Assembly: GCA_031002005.1 (NCBI GenBank)
Contig: JARYHS010008074.1
Span: 264,927,930-264,991,929, forward strand
From: Vandiemenella viatica
Taxonomy: Eukaryota; Arthropoda; Insecta; Orthoptera; Morabidae
DNA length: 64,000 bases
Direction of reading: 5' to 3'
Both the position numbers and the translations under genes were made by a program. The number at the start of each line of letters is the position of its first letter. Position 1 is the stretch's first letter. Under the pieces are notes generated by a model. That model did not search any database. It was given only the letters and a program-made list of their open reading frames with translations, and had not been told where the DNA came from. Shown here one piece after another: positions 11,595 to 21,594 of this stretch.

Positions 11595-11830
11595 TTATGA
11601 CCTTATGCGTCGTTTACATCGAGGTCATTAGAGGCGGGAAAGGACTAGAGTCATGGATCGGAAGGAATTTGTACATGGCATTTTGAAGGAATAATCCCTA
11701 CATTTGTCTCGATTGATTTCGGGAAACAGAGATCTGGATGGGCGGACGAGGACTCGAACCTCCCTCCTCCCGAATGCAATGAATGGTATAGTCAATGAGG
11801 AGTGCACTAAAGACCTGTCTTCAAATTCAG
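11595..11830 (-). mobile_element. SINE-A copy 1 (tRNA-derived)
   Basis: Shares the SINE-A body on the minus strand. In plus-strand view these are a GAGGTCATTAGAGGCGGGAA block, a GGAAGGAATTT block, a TTTTGAAGGAA block and CTGGATGGGCGGACGAGG, next to a decayed B box (ACTCGAACCTCC). Confidence 0.75.
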
Positions 11831-11924
11831 AGTAGTGGCATGGTCTTATTGGAACATCTCAGCAGAAAACTGACTCGGGAATCTTTGGTTAAAAAAAAAA
11901 ATGAAGGCGTAGGGAATTGTTTGC

Positions 11925-12200
11925 CGGGAGACCCCGAAAGGTAATTTCGATTTGGCGCGTCTCATTTGTGGCTATCCTAACCTATCCCGGTAATCCTACC
12001 AGATGTAGGGAACCTAAAGTTTTAAGTGGAACCCGAACCACGGAGCGTCCTAGCGTTCTTCACATGACAAAGCATAGGTGAAGGGCAGTTTATTAAAAAA
12101 CTGACCTAAAAACTCAAGCTGAGACCGTGATTCGAACCAGGGACCTTCCGTTCCCCAGTCAGGCGTCTTCACCAACTAGCCACTAGACCGTCGCCTTTGG
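11925..12200 (-). mobile_element. SINE-B copy 1 (tRNA-derived)
   Basis: Reading the minus strand from 12200 there is a tRNA-like head: GTCTAGTGGCTAGTTGGTGA (A-box region), then a B box GGTTCGAATCA at 12138-12128. A body containing ACCACGG-, CCCGGTAATCC- and TACCTT-type blocks follows, shared with the copy at 53.3-53.6 kb. Confidence 0.7.
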
Positions 12201-13020
12201 TGACAACACTGCATCCGTGTCGACGATTGTCAAAAAGAAAAGCGGAAAGGAAAAGAATAAGTAATACTGGTAGGGATAATACTTTGGTAGATACCTATCG
12301 AGGATGCGGATCACAGCTTTAAGAGGGTTTTCTGTAATCACTAGGAGAATGTTGGAATTATGTTTATTTCGTGCCACGAAAATATATGTTACTCAGACAA
12401 GAAATTAAAAAAAAAAGAAAAAAAAAAAAGCATACACGATTCTCACACAGACATCATTCACTTCCGTCTATTGGCTTAGCTTGTCCCCTAATAACCTCCT
12501 AACAGAGAATAGATACACCACATATCCTTCGGACGACAGTTATCTGGTTTCTACTGAGATTTTTAAGCAGTATACGTGGGCCTATTACTGATGTATGCTG
12601 GTGTTAACAGTCTTGAAGCTCCGCCTGTGGCTGCCTGATTTTTTTGGCTCCTTCATCCTTAAACGCACTGTCTCCATTCTAACCAACTGTTGGATTAACC
12701 CTAGGACTAGGTTAAAAGAAAAATATATTGGCAACATTTGGTGCGGCACAGAGGCTCTGCTAATCCAGTGTGCATAGTTTCGAATGGTCGCAAGGGATTG
12801 GGCTTTGTCATCGTGACGCGGGCGATGGAATTGTTGAAGGTCAGCCATCTGAGTGGCTGTTAGGGCCCCATTGTCCACTGGGGGTAATTCGAGCGCGTAG
12901 CGTGGCAGCACTGACATTTGCCGCCCCCGCTGGCGCCTTGATACTACGGAAGGTTGAGTCAGACGTGGCCCTTCTGCTGGGTATGGGTTTCGCACTCCTT
13001 TGGATCCTCTTATAAGTAAT
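12200..13020. other. Unassigned segment with GC-richer part at 12.78-13.0 kb
   Basis: Contains a 136-codon minus-strand frame (12995-12585) and smaller frames on the plus strand. None matches a family I know, and codon content gives no reason to call a gene. An A-run lies at about 12406-12429. Confidence 0.3.
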
Positions 13021-13024
13021 TTTT

Positions 13025-13135
13025 ATCATTCTGATCGCTCAGCTTGTTTAAGAAGCGCAGTTGGGAACTGCTACTGGGGTTCCAATCCCGGTCTCGGCTA
13101 GAATTTTTACGTTTCTTAAAACTGATCTTCTGATC
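13025..13135 (+). mobile_element. SINE-C copy 1 (tRNA-like head)
   Basis: A tRNA-like head ends in a B-box relative GGTTCCAATCC, followed by GGTCTCGGCTAGAATTTTTA. The GAATTTTTACGT junction recurs at 18.76 kb. Confidence 0.5.
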
Positions 13136-13864
13136 TGTCTAACCTTTTATTTGTTTGTGTGAAGTACCGTAGTAAGCTAAGTAGTTCGGATTGCTCATAA
13201 AACTGTTAGTACCCTTTGCCTGGTTCGATTATGGTAGACACGACAGATGCGTATGCGCGGCAAAGCGAAACTGACGTTCGAAGGCGGAATTTCCCTTGGT
13301 TTCCCGGCCAACAATGCCATACGGATATACTTAACTTTTTTTATCTAACTATTAATATAGTTTTCTGATCGCAATATAGAGATTAGCAATCGTCTTTCTG
13401 AAATCAGACTTATAACAGTTACGTTTTATTTCACTGATACCAGTCGCTACTGAACATCTAAACGATAAGTATAATATGACTGTAACCGGAAAAAAGTTTG
13501 TACGTTTAAGATATTTTCATAAACAATTTGTTTCTTTTTCTTCTTCTGCTTCATCAACTTTTCGCAACATTTTTGGGTCGGCCACCTTTGATGAGTTTTA
13601 CTCATTGCTAGCTTGTCAAGTTTGAAGCTGTGGTTTTACGCGGAATGCCTTTGCTGACGTCAAACATTTTATACCTACTGCCAGGTCGTACTAAGTACTA
13701 ATGGGGGAAGTGAATTGTTGCCAATTGTTTGCGAAACATCTAACCATGTTCAACGTGTGAAAAGTATATTTTTGTTTGTGAAATGAGAAGTTTATGAAAC
13801 GGAAATTAGGGACACTGCTGGCATTCGCATTGATGGCTACGGAAAATCGCAGTCAGGATTGCCG
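13136..13864. other. Intergenic, nothing recognised
   Basis: No repeat or coding signal that I can support. Confidence 0.4.
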
Positions 13865-13867
13865 TTA

Positions 13868-15013
13868 AGGTGGCCATACACGATCCCTCCAGTTGGATAT
13901 CATCCGTATGGATGACATCCAGAAGTGTAGCACATACACATACACCATCATTCCATCACTCCATTCAGTCACAATAATGAAAAACCAGGCAAAGCAAACA
14001 ACAAAAAGTTATCAATTTGTTATACAACTATATAGTTATGCGAAGTACTGAATAAAATGAGCTTGAATTAATTTTAAAGGATATTCAAACTAATCGAATA
14101 CTGAGTACAAATGCTGAGAGTTAAATAATCATCAAAAAAGTGTCAAATGACGAAAAATAAGTTCTGTGATATTACGAAAACTTATAGAAATGCTGCAAAA
14201 TGTTTATAAAACAGATTTATTAAATTTAAGTAGTTTAGCAGGCCGAAACGAGTGACAGGTACGACACATGTGTAAAACAACATATTTAAACAAGTAGGCT
14301 AATACAATATTGATCTTATATTACTATGTTCTTTTTTTTTTTTTTTTAAAAACTGCAAAGATTTTTTTTAATTTTTTTAATTTTTTTAACACGTTTTTTC
14401 TGTTTGCATTTCTGTCTTTATTTTTAAAATAACACTAGCAATTGATCTATTGCTATTTCTTTTCATTTTGTCATGGTACTCAGGATTCGAGATCTGCCAC
14501 TGGCGTGGTGTTTATACTTCTCAATAGTCTCCAGCAAAAGTCTTGTTGAGACGACATTATTATTATTTTTTAAAAATGTCGTCCTAATTGCTACTTAATA
14601 ATATTTAAAACTGTATTATTTTTAATATTACATTTAAAATATAATTTAACTAGCAGCAAAACAAATAATTCAGATTCAAAACAAAAAAGAAATGGGACAA
14701 TGCTGTGTAGTCCACGCAAGGAACTGATTTCTGCTCGGTGGTCGATGATGGTATAAGAACTGTTTGGACCGACCGCAGTTTCACCACACACGAGCCGACT
14801 GGAGTGATGGCTTGTGTCGCTCCACGTGGTTTTTCCCACACACCGTCAGTCGGCTTGATGACATGATGGACGAAACTGATGGATATTGGACTGACCGGAT
14901 ATTCAAATAACCTTGTCAGTCCACGTCATCCACATCAAATTCCACACAGATGACGCGATAATGTATTGGGTTTGCTCCAATTCGACGGATGAAGCAATCG
15001 TGTACGGCCATCT
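13868..15013. mobile_element. 1146-bp non-autonomous DNA transposon, TTA target duplication
   Basis: Terminal inverted repeats are AGGTGGCCATACACGAT at the left and, reading inward from 15013, AGATGGCCGTACACGAT (15 of 17 identical). They are flanked by TTA at 13865-13867 and 15014-15016. There is no transposase-like frame inside. A three-base TTA duplication fits PIF/Harbinger-type elements, but the superfamily is not proven. Confidence 0.65.
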
Positions 15014-15065
15014 TTACGTGGGAGGTTGGGCTCGTGCCTGGTCCGTTTTACCTTCCCAATCTAGT

Positions 15066-15066
<1 letters not shown>

Positions 15067-15123
<57 letters not shown>
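15067..15123. repeat. T57 homopolymer
   Basis: 57 uninterrupted T residues. This is either the poly-A tail of a minus-strand retroposon or a slippage-expanded tract; its true length may be unreliable in the assembly. Confidence 0.95.
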
Positions 15124-15126
<3 letters not shown>

Positions 15127-15184
15127 GTGCTGGGGCACTCTTAATGATTTACAGAAAAGGAACCTACGGTTTTAAAATTTGTGT

Positions 15185-15830
15185 CTGTTTCGATCAACGG
15201 GATTCATCCTGGTCGAATTTCGATAGCGTTTTGATTGAAGTACAGGCAGATACTGCTCCAGGGGGTAAAATGGGATGTAAATTCGGAAAGCTGAGAGATT
15301 TAAGATAAAATTGTTTTCAAATTAACATCAATGTTCGGTTGAACGCGATTCACGCAAAAACTACTGGTCGGCTTTTGATGAGGTCTCGAAGTATGTACAG
15401 TGTGTACCTCAGGTGGTAAAATGGTTATGTTTTATTTTTATTTAAAGTCGGAAATCTGAGAAATTTAAGATGAAACGATCCACAAATTAGAATCTATTTT
15501 TGGTTGAACTCGATACGTGCAAAAATTAACCGTCAGATTTAGATGGGATTTCGAATAATGTCCCAGAAAAGAAATACAATGTTTCATTTTGACGTGATGT
15601 ATAACGCTTTAAAATTAATATAAAATAACTATGAAATTAGAATCCATCTTTCGTTTAACGCTTTTGCCGGAAAAATTTTAGGTAGAATATTGATGGAATT
15701 TCAAATAATGTGCAATCCACAAAACCAGGAGTAGAATAAGGTATCTTATATTTTTACGTGACTTCGAAAAGCTGATAAATTAAGATAAAAGTGACTATAA
15801 ATTAGTATCCATTTAAAAGTAATCTACTTT
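15185..15830. repeat. Degenerate tandem array, period about 160 bp, about four units
   Basis: The phrase around GAAATTTAAGATGAAA...AAATTAGAATC recurs at about 15290, 15453, 15606 and 15771 (steps of 163, 153 and 165). Each is followed by a GTTGAAC-type block and a GATGGAATTTCGAATAATGT-type block. Units are strongly diverged. It begins just after the T57 tract. Confidence 0.75.
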
Positions 15831-16099
15831 TCTCACTAGAAATGTTTATCGTGATTCACATCTATGAGTTGTATCGTATTTTCTGGAGGAATTACAGGGT
15901 ATTTTTTTTTCCTGGCGATTTTAGTTAGCAGCAAATTATTATTGTTTTTCTCTGACATTGTAAGTCGCTAATACTCAACTACATTGTACTGAACGCAACG
16001 CGTTATTTGGTATTCACTAAGTGATGTATTTCCACCACTTACAAAACTCGCAACACTAATGCGTCTTTTAAGCCAGTCACAATGAGTTATCATTGAATT

Positions 16100-16300
16100 A
16101 CTACAGAGCGATAACGCTCTGGCTTTGCATTCTAGGGAATGTGGCTTCAAATCCGCGTCCGGTCATCCAGATTTCGGTTTTCCATGATTTCCCCAAATAT
16201 CTACAACCGAATGCCGAGATGGTTCCTTCAAAATGCTTATTTCCTTCCATTTTCTTGCCCAGAGCTTTCGCGCCTCTAATGACGTCGAAGAGTGGTAAAG
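16100..16300 (+). mobile_element. SINE-A copy 2
   Basis: Plus-strand copy. A decayed head (CTTCAAATCCGCGTCCGG) is followed by CATCCAGATTTCGGTTTTCC, ATTTCCCCAAAT, CCGAATGCCGAGATGGTTCC and the tail block GCGCCTCTAATGACGTCGAAG. Confidence 0.8.
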
Positions 16301-16389
16301 GCAGAAAAAATTTACTTGATCTAGCTATAATCAGCCTTTATTGGTCTTTTATATTACAACTAGCCCCAAAGCGCGTCCGGAAGGAATGG

Positions 16390-18390
16390 AGTGTTCTGGT
16401 AATACATTTTTTTTTTCAACTGCATAGCTAAACAGAATTGTTATAAAATAACGCTTAATGTAAGTCCTCGTTCCTTGTGCTGTAGCAAAACAGTTGTTAG
16501 CTTGGTTCAGGTTGCATTTAAGTCTAAACACAAACTTTGCTAATATTGCTTCTAGAAAATCAAAGCTGCAATCACACGTTCCCTGTACCGCATGTTAATG
16601 TTGTCACGCATAGTGATATAAATAAACTTGATTCAAAATCTTCACAGGATCTTATATCTTTATTTTTTGTTATTTGTGATACAAATCAATGTTTTTCCGG
16701 CTTACACTGCTTACGTTTGGTTGAAATAATGACTCCAGTAATACGAAGTAAGTGAAAACTAAAGTTACTTAACTACTTACCTCAAGCCATGTAATAATAG
16801 TTTCAATTGTGGTGTAGGGCGCATAGATAGCGTTCAATTTGGAACTAATTTCATTCAAATCAAGTAATGGTTTCAGTGAAGAGTAGCAAATAACAATTAA
16901 TATGCCGATTTAAACAAAATACATACTTTTCTTCCAGAGTTCTGGCAATTAATTTAGTGCCAGTTGCTTAACTAAATAGAAGTGTTACAAAATAAAGTTC
17001 AATGTAATTCCTTGCGCTTTACCAAAAACTTTCAGTTATCATCCTGATCCAGATAGCATTTCAACCTAATCACAAACTACGCTAAAATTGCAGCCAGAAA
17101 AACAATACTTCAATCACAATCGTTTTAATACGTACATGCAAAACATCACTGGTTATGACACCTTCCTTTTTCAATATTCTTGATTCATATCGAACGGCTC
17201 GCAGTTATATGGGGCTGAAATATGGCACCAGTAAAAGCAACGGAAATTAAAAATAAATCTTAATTACTTACTTCATTCCACGTAATATTAGTTTTAATTG
17301 TAGTCTTTGTTGTATAGATCGCGGTAAGTGTGGAAATACAGAACATTCACGATAACAATTTAAACTACTTTTTTTTCCAAAAACAAATAAATAAATTTCT
17401 TATGCGCTCCGGTGTAACGGTCTGACAATTCATTTCTCAGCGGTTGTCTAAATAAATAGAATTGTTGGTATGCGATGCTCATAACCTTATTTTGTAATTT
17501 GTACATATTTCGGTTGTATTTTACATACCGACATTGATGGAAGTTTTACTGAATGAATGATGTCAGGATTAATAACAAATTAAATTAAAAATAACTTAGG
17601 AATCCTAAAACCTTACGTTATAGCGCGTGTTATTGGTTTTATTCCTGGTAAAGGTCTCATTCAACATGATAATACGGAACTACTTCCATCCACATAAAAT
17701 TCCGTAACTTCAGTAACTCGGATTATGAAAGCAGCTTAAATTAATTATAAAAAAAACTCATCGTGAGTTCGTCTGTAAAAAAATGTCAGTTGTCAGGTCA
17801 TATATGCATTTTGATAAAACCACAACTTCTACTAATATTGCTGTTCAAAACTCATAGAAGCTATTACCCAAGTACAAATACATTCATTGTATTGTTATCT
17901 AAATTTGATGAACTGGAAACATAAAGTTACATCATTAATAAAAGCTACTAATAATTAATTTATCAATTTAAACGCAGTACATAGCTTTATTTCGGCGTTT
18001 CGTCAAATCATTCCTTCCAGTATATTATAACAGTGACTTAAAATATCCACGTTGTAATATAAATATGTTGTAAACCTGTAAAAAATTATGCGGTTGAATG
18101 TAGTATTTTAGCAATTCGTTTCTTCGCTGACAAGTGCAATTTTCGTCAAATAACGTTCATTATCTTAAAAATGATATCATGTTAGCTTTTTGTAAAAACA
18201 ATATCGCTGTCCAGAGTGTATAAGAAAAAAATTACACCAAACGAATTTTATTAATTAAGAAAAGTAACTAATAATTAATATGTTGATTTAAACGAAATAC
18301 GCACTTTTTCAGTGTTCTGACAGTTAATTTATTTACTGATGCTTAGCTAAATAGAACTGAACCTAGAACAACATATCTGATCGTAAATTG
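16390..18390 (+). repeat. Long-period non-coding repeat block, copy 1
   Basis: The anchor TAGCTAAACAGAATTGTTAT (and variants) occurs at about 16427, 16967, 17444 and 18343. Between anchors the sequence aligns with 41.17-42.62 kb over hundreds of bases, in the same order and with the same last interval of about 900 bp. Internal units of about 480-540 bp are related to each other. No coding capacity. The block ends at an A22 tract (18391-18412). Confidence 0.75.
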
Positions 18391-18428
18391 GTAAAAAAAA
18401 AAAAAAAAAAAAAGCGTGACGAAAAGCG

Positions 18429-18449
18429 TGACGTCATAGAGTGACGTCA
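18429..18449. promoter_or_regulatory. Two CRE octamers 13 bp apart
   Basis: Perfect TGACGTCA at 18429-18436 and 18442-18449, directly after the A22 tract. The sequence itself is repetitive (GCGTGACG units), so this may be a local duplication rather than a regulatory site. Confidence 0.25.
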
Positions 18450-18689
18450 TGGCGTGCAAACGACGTATTAGATGACACAGAGTTGCTTATTATAATATTA
18501 GATTCTTACATACCGTTAAGCTACTGACCATTGATCCACACACCGTAATATCATTTGCTTTTAGCGATTTCGTGAAGTGCCTTAGGAGAGGAAGAAGTTA
18601 ATTTTTGTACTCCGTACACAACAAACTTTAATTTGGATGCATAATGTATTTACCATGCATCACATTTGCACTAAAATACCTTTCAAGAT

Positions 18690-18800
18690 CTCTTTGACTA
18701 ATTGGGTAAATAATGTGCCTGATCAGGGAAGAGAGTTCCAGGATTCGAATACCAATCTTAGAATTTTTACGTGCTTTTAAACGGACATTCCCCTCTAGCA
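18690..18800 (+). mobile_element. SINE-C copy 2 (fragment)
   Basis: A decayed B-box region (GGATTCGAATACC) followed by AATCTTAGAATTTTTACGTG, matching the copy at 13.03 kb. Confidence 0.45.
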
Positions 18801-20600
18801 AAAATCACCAATGATGCACGCTGACCGCGCCTTGGTTGGGATTCCATGTAAATCTATATGTATTATTTAGAAGATAGGAATTCTGGGTTAGATTAAGGTG
18901 GCTACGATAGAGGCTGTAACGATACAACAGTATCGCTGGTATATCGATATTGGTAAACGTGAGAAGAGCATCGCGGGTAAAGGTGGCGGGAATCTGTTTC
19001 TAGCTACCGAACTGTGAGGACGTTTAAGCGAGTGGTTCTGAAGAATGCCTCGAATACGGTACTTGTGTGTGTGGCAGTGGTTACGGAAGAACAAAACTAC
19101 GTGACTGTTTACTGAATATCGGCGCTACTCCAAAACGTTTGTGTAATAACTGTGACGTGATAAGATCTGTGTTTTCACGAGTGTAATACGGCGAGTATAT
19201 GTTGGCTTGAACACTTTCTTAGTTACGAACTGTACAATCTTCGGAATACGGTCAAATTAGGTTATTAATTACTGGTGGTTCACCTTGGCGGGTTGTAGCA
19301 GTTATTAAAAAAGTGTAATGTATTCATATGTACACGTTGTTGTTGCTTTGTGTGTGAGGCAGCAACCTTTCCCAATAATCAGGCGAGTAGGTTGGCATAA
19401 CTTGTAGAAATTGTGTATTTATATATTTATGGCCCGTGAACAGCGACTTAAGGACTGCAATTGAATTTAATGTTAGTATCACGCCAAGGAAAAACTATTT
19501 AAAATAAACCATCGATCAGCTCCAAAATATTGTGTTTATTATTTAAAGCCATTTCACATATTTAAATCCCTATGTGGCACATTGAAATTTTGCTGCTTAG
19601 ATCGCCACACTATCCTTCGGCGGAATGTTCATCAAATTGAAACTCTTCTGCTTAGTTGGCCTAACTAGCCGCCTGGGTTTTCCAGGCAAAAATCGGTTGC
19701 TTTACTTACATTACAACAAAACTATATTTTCTGATCATCTCTGATCGCTTTCTGCTAATTTGTGAGACAAGAGCTCACAAATCTCAGTATAGATTCTGAT
19801 CATGAGATACAATCAAAATAGTATGTAATAATAGTTAAGAAATACAAGAAACGAAAATAGTGGAAATAATATTTCTAAAAATTGTAGGATACAAAGAATT
19901 GAGAGAATAAACCTTAAGAAATAATTCAAAATTATGTAACATAAAAAGAAATTATATTGGAATAAAGTTTCAAACAAAATTAGTTGTTCTTAGTTTTCTG
20001 TGTAGGTTGGATCCTTTGCGCCTTTAGCTCTTTCCCCGTTACCTGCGGTTCCCGTTTCCTTCGTTTCCACTTTCATTTTTTATTTTGCTTGAACGAGATA
20101 TGTATTTTGCGTCCCTAGCACGATTCACATGAACTTTAACTTTTCTTTTATCGAGAACCGTGGAAACGGAGGAGTAGCGATTCTGTGTGTTTTACGAGTT
20201 GGAATAATTTAGGGTTGGGGGAGTTGTGCCTGCTCTGAATGTGTTACCGGCCCGCTAGAACTGTGGCGGCTGCGGTGCTTAGTATGCGGCTCGACACGAC
20301 TTAAGGGGGCAGGGGCAGGGCGGAAAGAAGGTACACTAGCTACTGGTATCAGTGAAATAAAAAGGCTCGACGTATTATTACGTGTCATTCAGTTCCACAG
20401 CAAGAGTAACTAAAATCATTGTGGGATCTGTGGACGAAATTGTTTGAACCGCTGCGTGTGTGAAATGAAATGTGGCAAGTCTATACGACAGGCAGTATCC
20501 GTCCGTCAAATGATGACAGCAAGTAGCCTGCAGATCTGCTAGGGAAATGCGAACACCGGCAGAAATATGATGTGAGTTGACATTGATTCATTAGTGGGTA
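18801..20600. other. Intergenic / unassigned, possibly the LINE-B 5' leader at its end
   Basis: No gene recognised. At about 19583-19665 an imperfect two-unit repeat (ATTGAAATTTTGCTGCTTAG and ATTGAAACTCTTCTGCTTAG) is visible. The G+C-richer part after 20140 may be untranslated leader of LINE-B, but I have no second copy to show it. Confidence 0.3.
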
Positions 20601-20673
20601 ACGCGTTATAACACAAGGTAAAATTTCACAGAAAATTTGTGAGCGACAATTTTCGGGCCTGTAGAGTCCCAGC

Positions 20674-21440
20674 GTGGAGGATCAGCCTCTGGAAACTCAT
20701 GCTATAGAGGCAGAAAGTAGAGACAGTGGATTGGAGGAAGTAAAGAAGGATGGGTGGGTGCTGGTAACAGGTCATAGGAGAAATATGGTTAATAGGATGA
20801 AGAAACGAGGCATTCCAGAAATTATTGAGAAAAATAGTTTTGGCCTATTACCAGAGTCAGCAGGAGAGGAGACTTGTCCAGTTGTAGGAGTAGGTAAGTT
20901 GCAGCAGGCCTTTAGGAATAGGGGCATGCAATAAAAGAATAGGAAAAAAGGGTTCTGATGCTAGGTAGTAACTAACCATGGAAGAGATTTAGGCTCTCTT
21001 CTGCAGGATCAATAAGGCGCAGGCTACCACGTCACAAGTTTTTTTCAAACCTTGTTCAACATTAGGTCATGTAATGGAGCATATAGGTTCAATTTGTAGG
21101 AGTTTAACTGAGGACAATAGAATAATGATAGTGGAAGGTGTGGGGAATAGTACTGACAGTATAGAGAAAGGTGGTGAAGGAGGCGCAGCATACCAGGGTT
21201 GAGTTCATGCAGGTCTTAAGTCGTCATGACTGGCCACAATTGAACTATGTTGTGAGGCGGTTAAATGTGGAAACGCAAGTGCTACTTGGAAAAGACATTA
21301 GTCCTGTCTTGGAAATTGTGCTTATGAACAGGATGGGTAGTGGGGTTTCACTAGGCATGGCCTACACCTGAATAGAAGGGGGAAGGGGTTACTTTCTGAG
21401 CTGTTAGCTAAAGCTGCAAAGGAGACCATTTCCAGTGATG
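20674..21440 (+). pseudogene. LINE-B ORF1 remains, esterase-type
   Basis: The first open piece (20674-20934, no ATG at its start) contains DGWVLVTGHRRNM, parallel to the DGVWRVVSGRRRRM linker of LINE-A ORF1. After a stop and frame changes, later pieces show SGNH-hydrolase blocks: a block I relative around 20960-20990 (VLMLGS, then HGRDLGSLLQ in a shifted frame), EGVGNSTDS around 21140 (block III position) and RHGLHLNRRGKG around 21355-21390 (block V). The domain order matches LINE-A ORF1, so both families share an esterase-type ORF1. Several stops and indels show it is inactive. Confidence 0.7.
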
Positions 21441-21594
21441 ATGGGGTCAGGACTATACCTTTTTTGGTTAGGGGATTCTGGTGAAGGTATGGATGTAGAT
21501 GATCAAAGTGATACTGATTGTAAATCCACGAAGGGAAAAATCACTGATGTTAAAGAATACACGAAGTTGCTGAAAAAATCACAAAACCAGTAAT

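Noticed and set aside
12585..12995. 136-codon minus-strand frame as a gene
   Set aside because: No motif, no exon signals, and competing frames on the other strand.
14913..15125. 70-codon frame ending in poly-phenylalanine
   Set aside because: It is a reading of the T57 tract.
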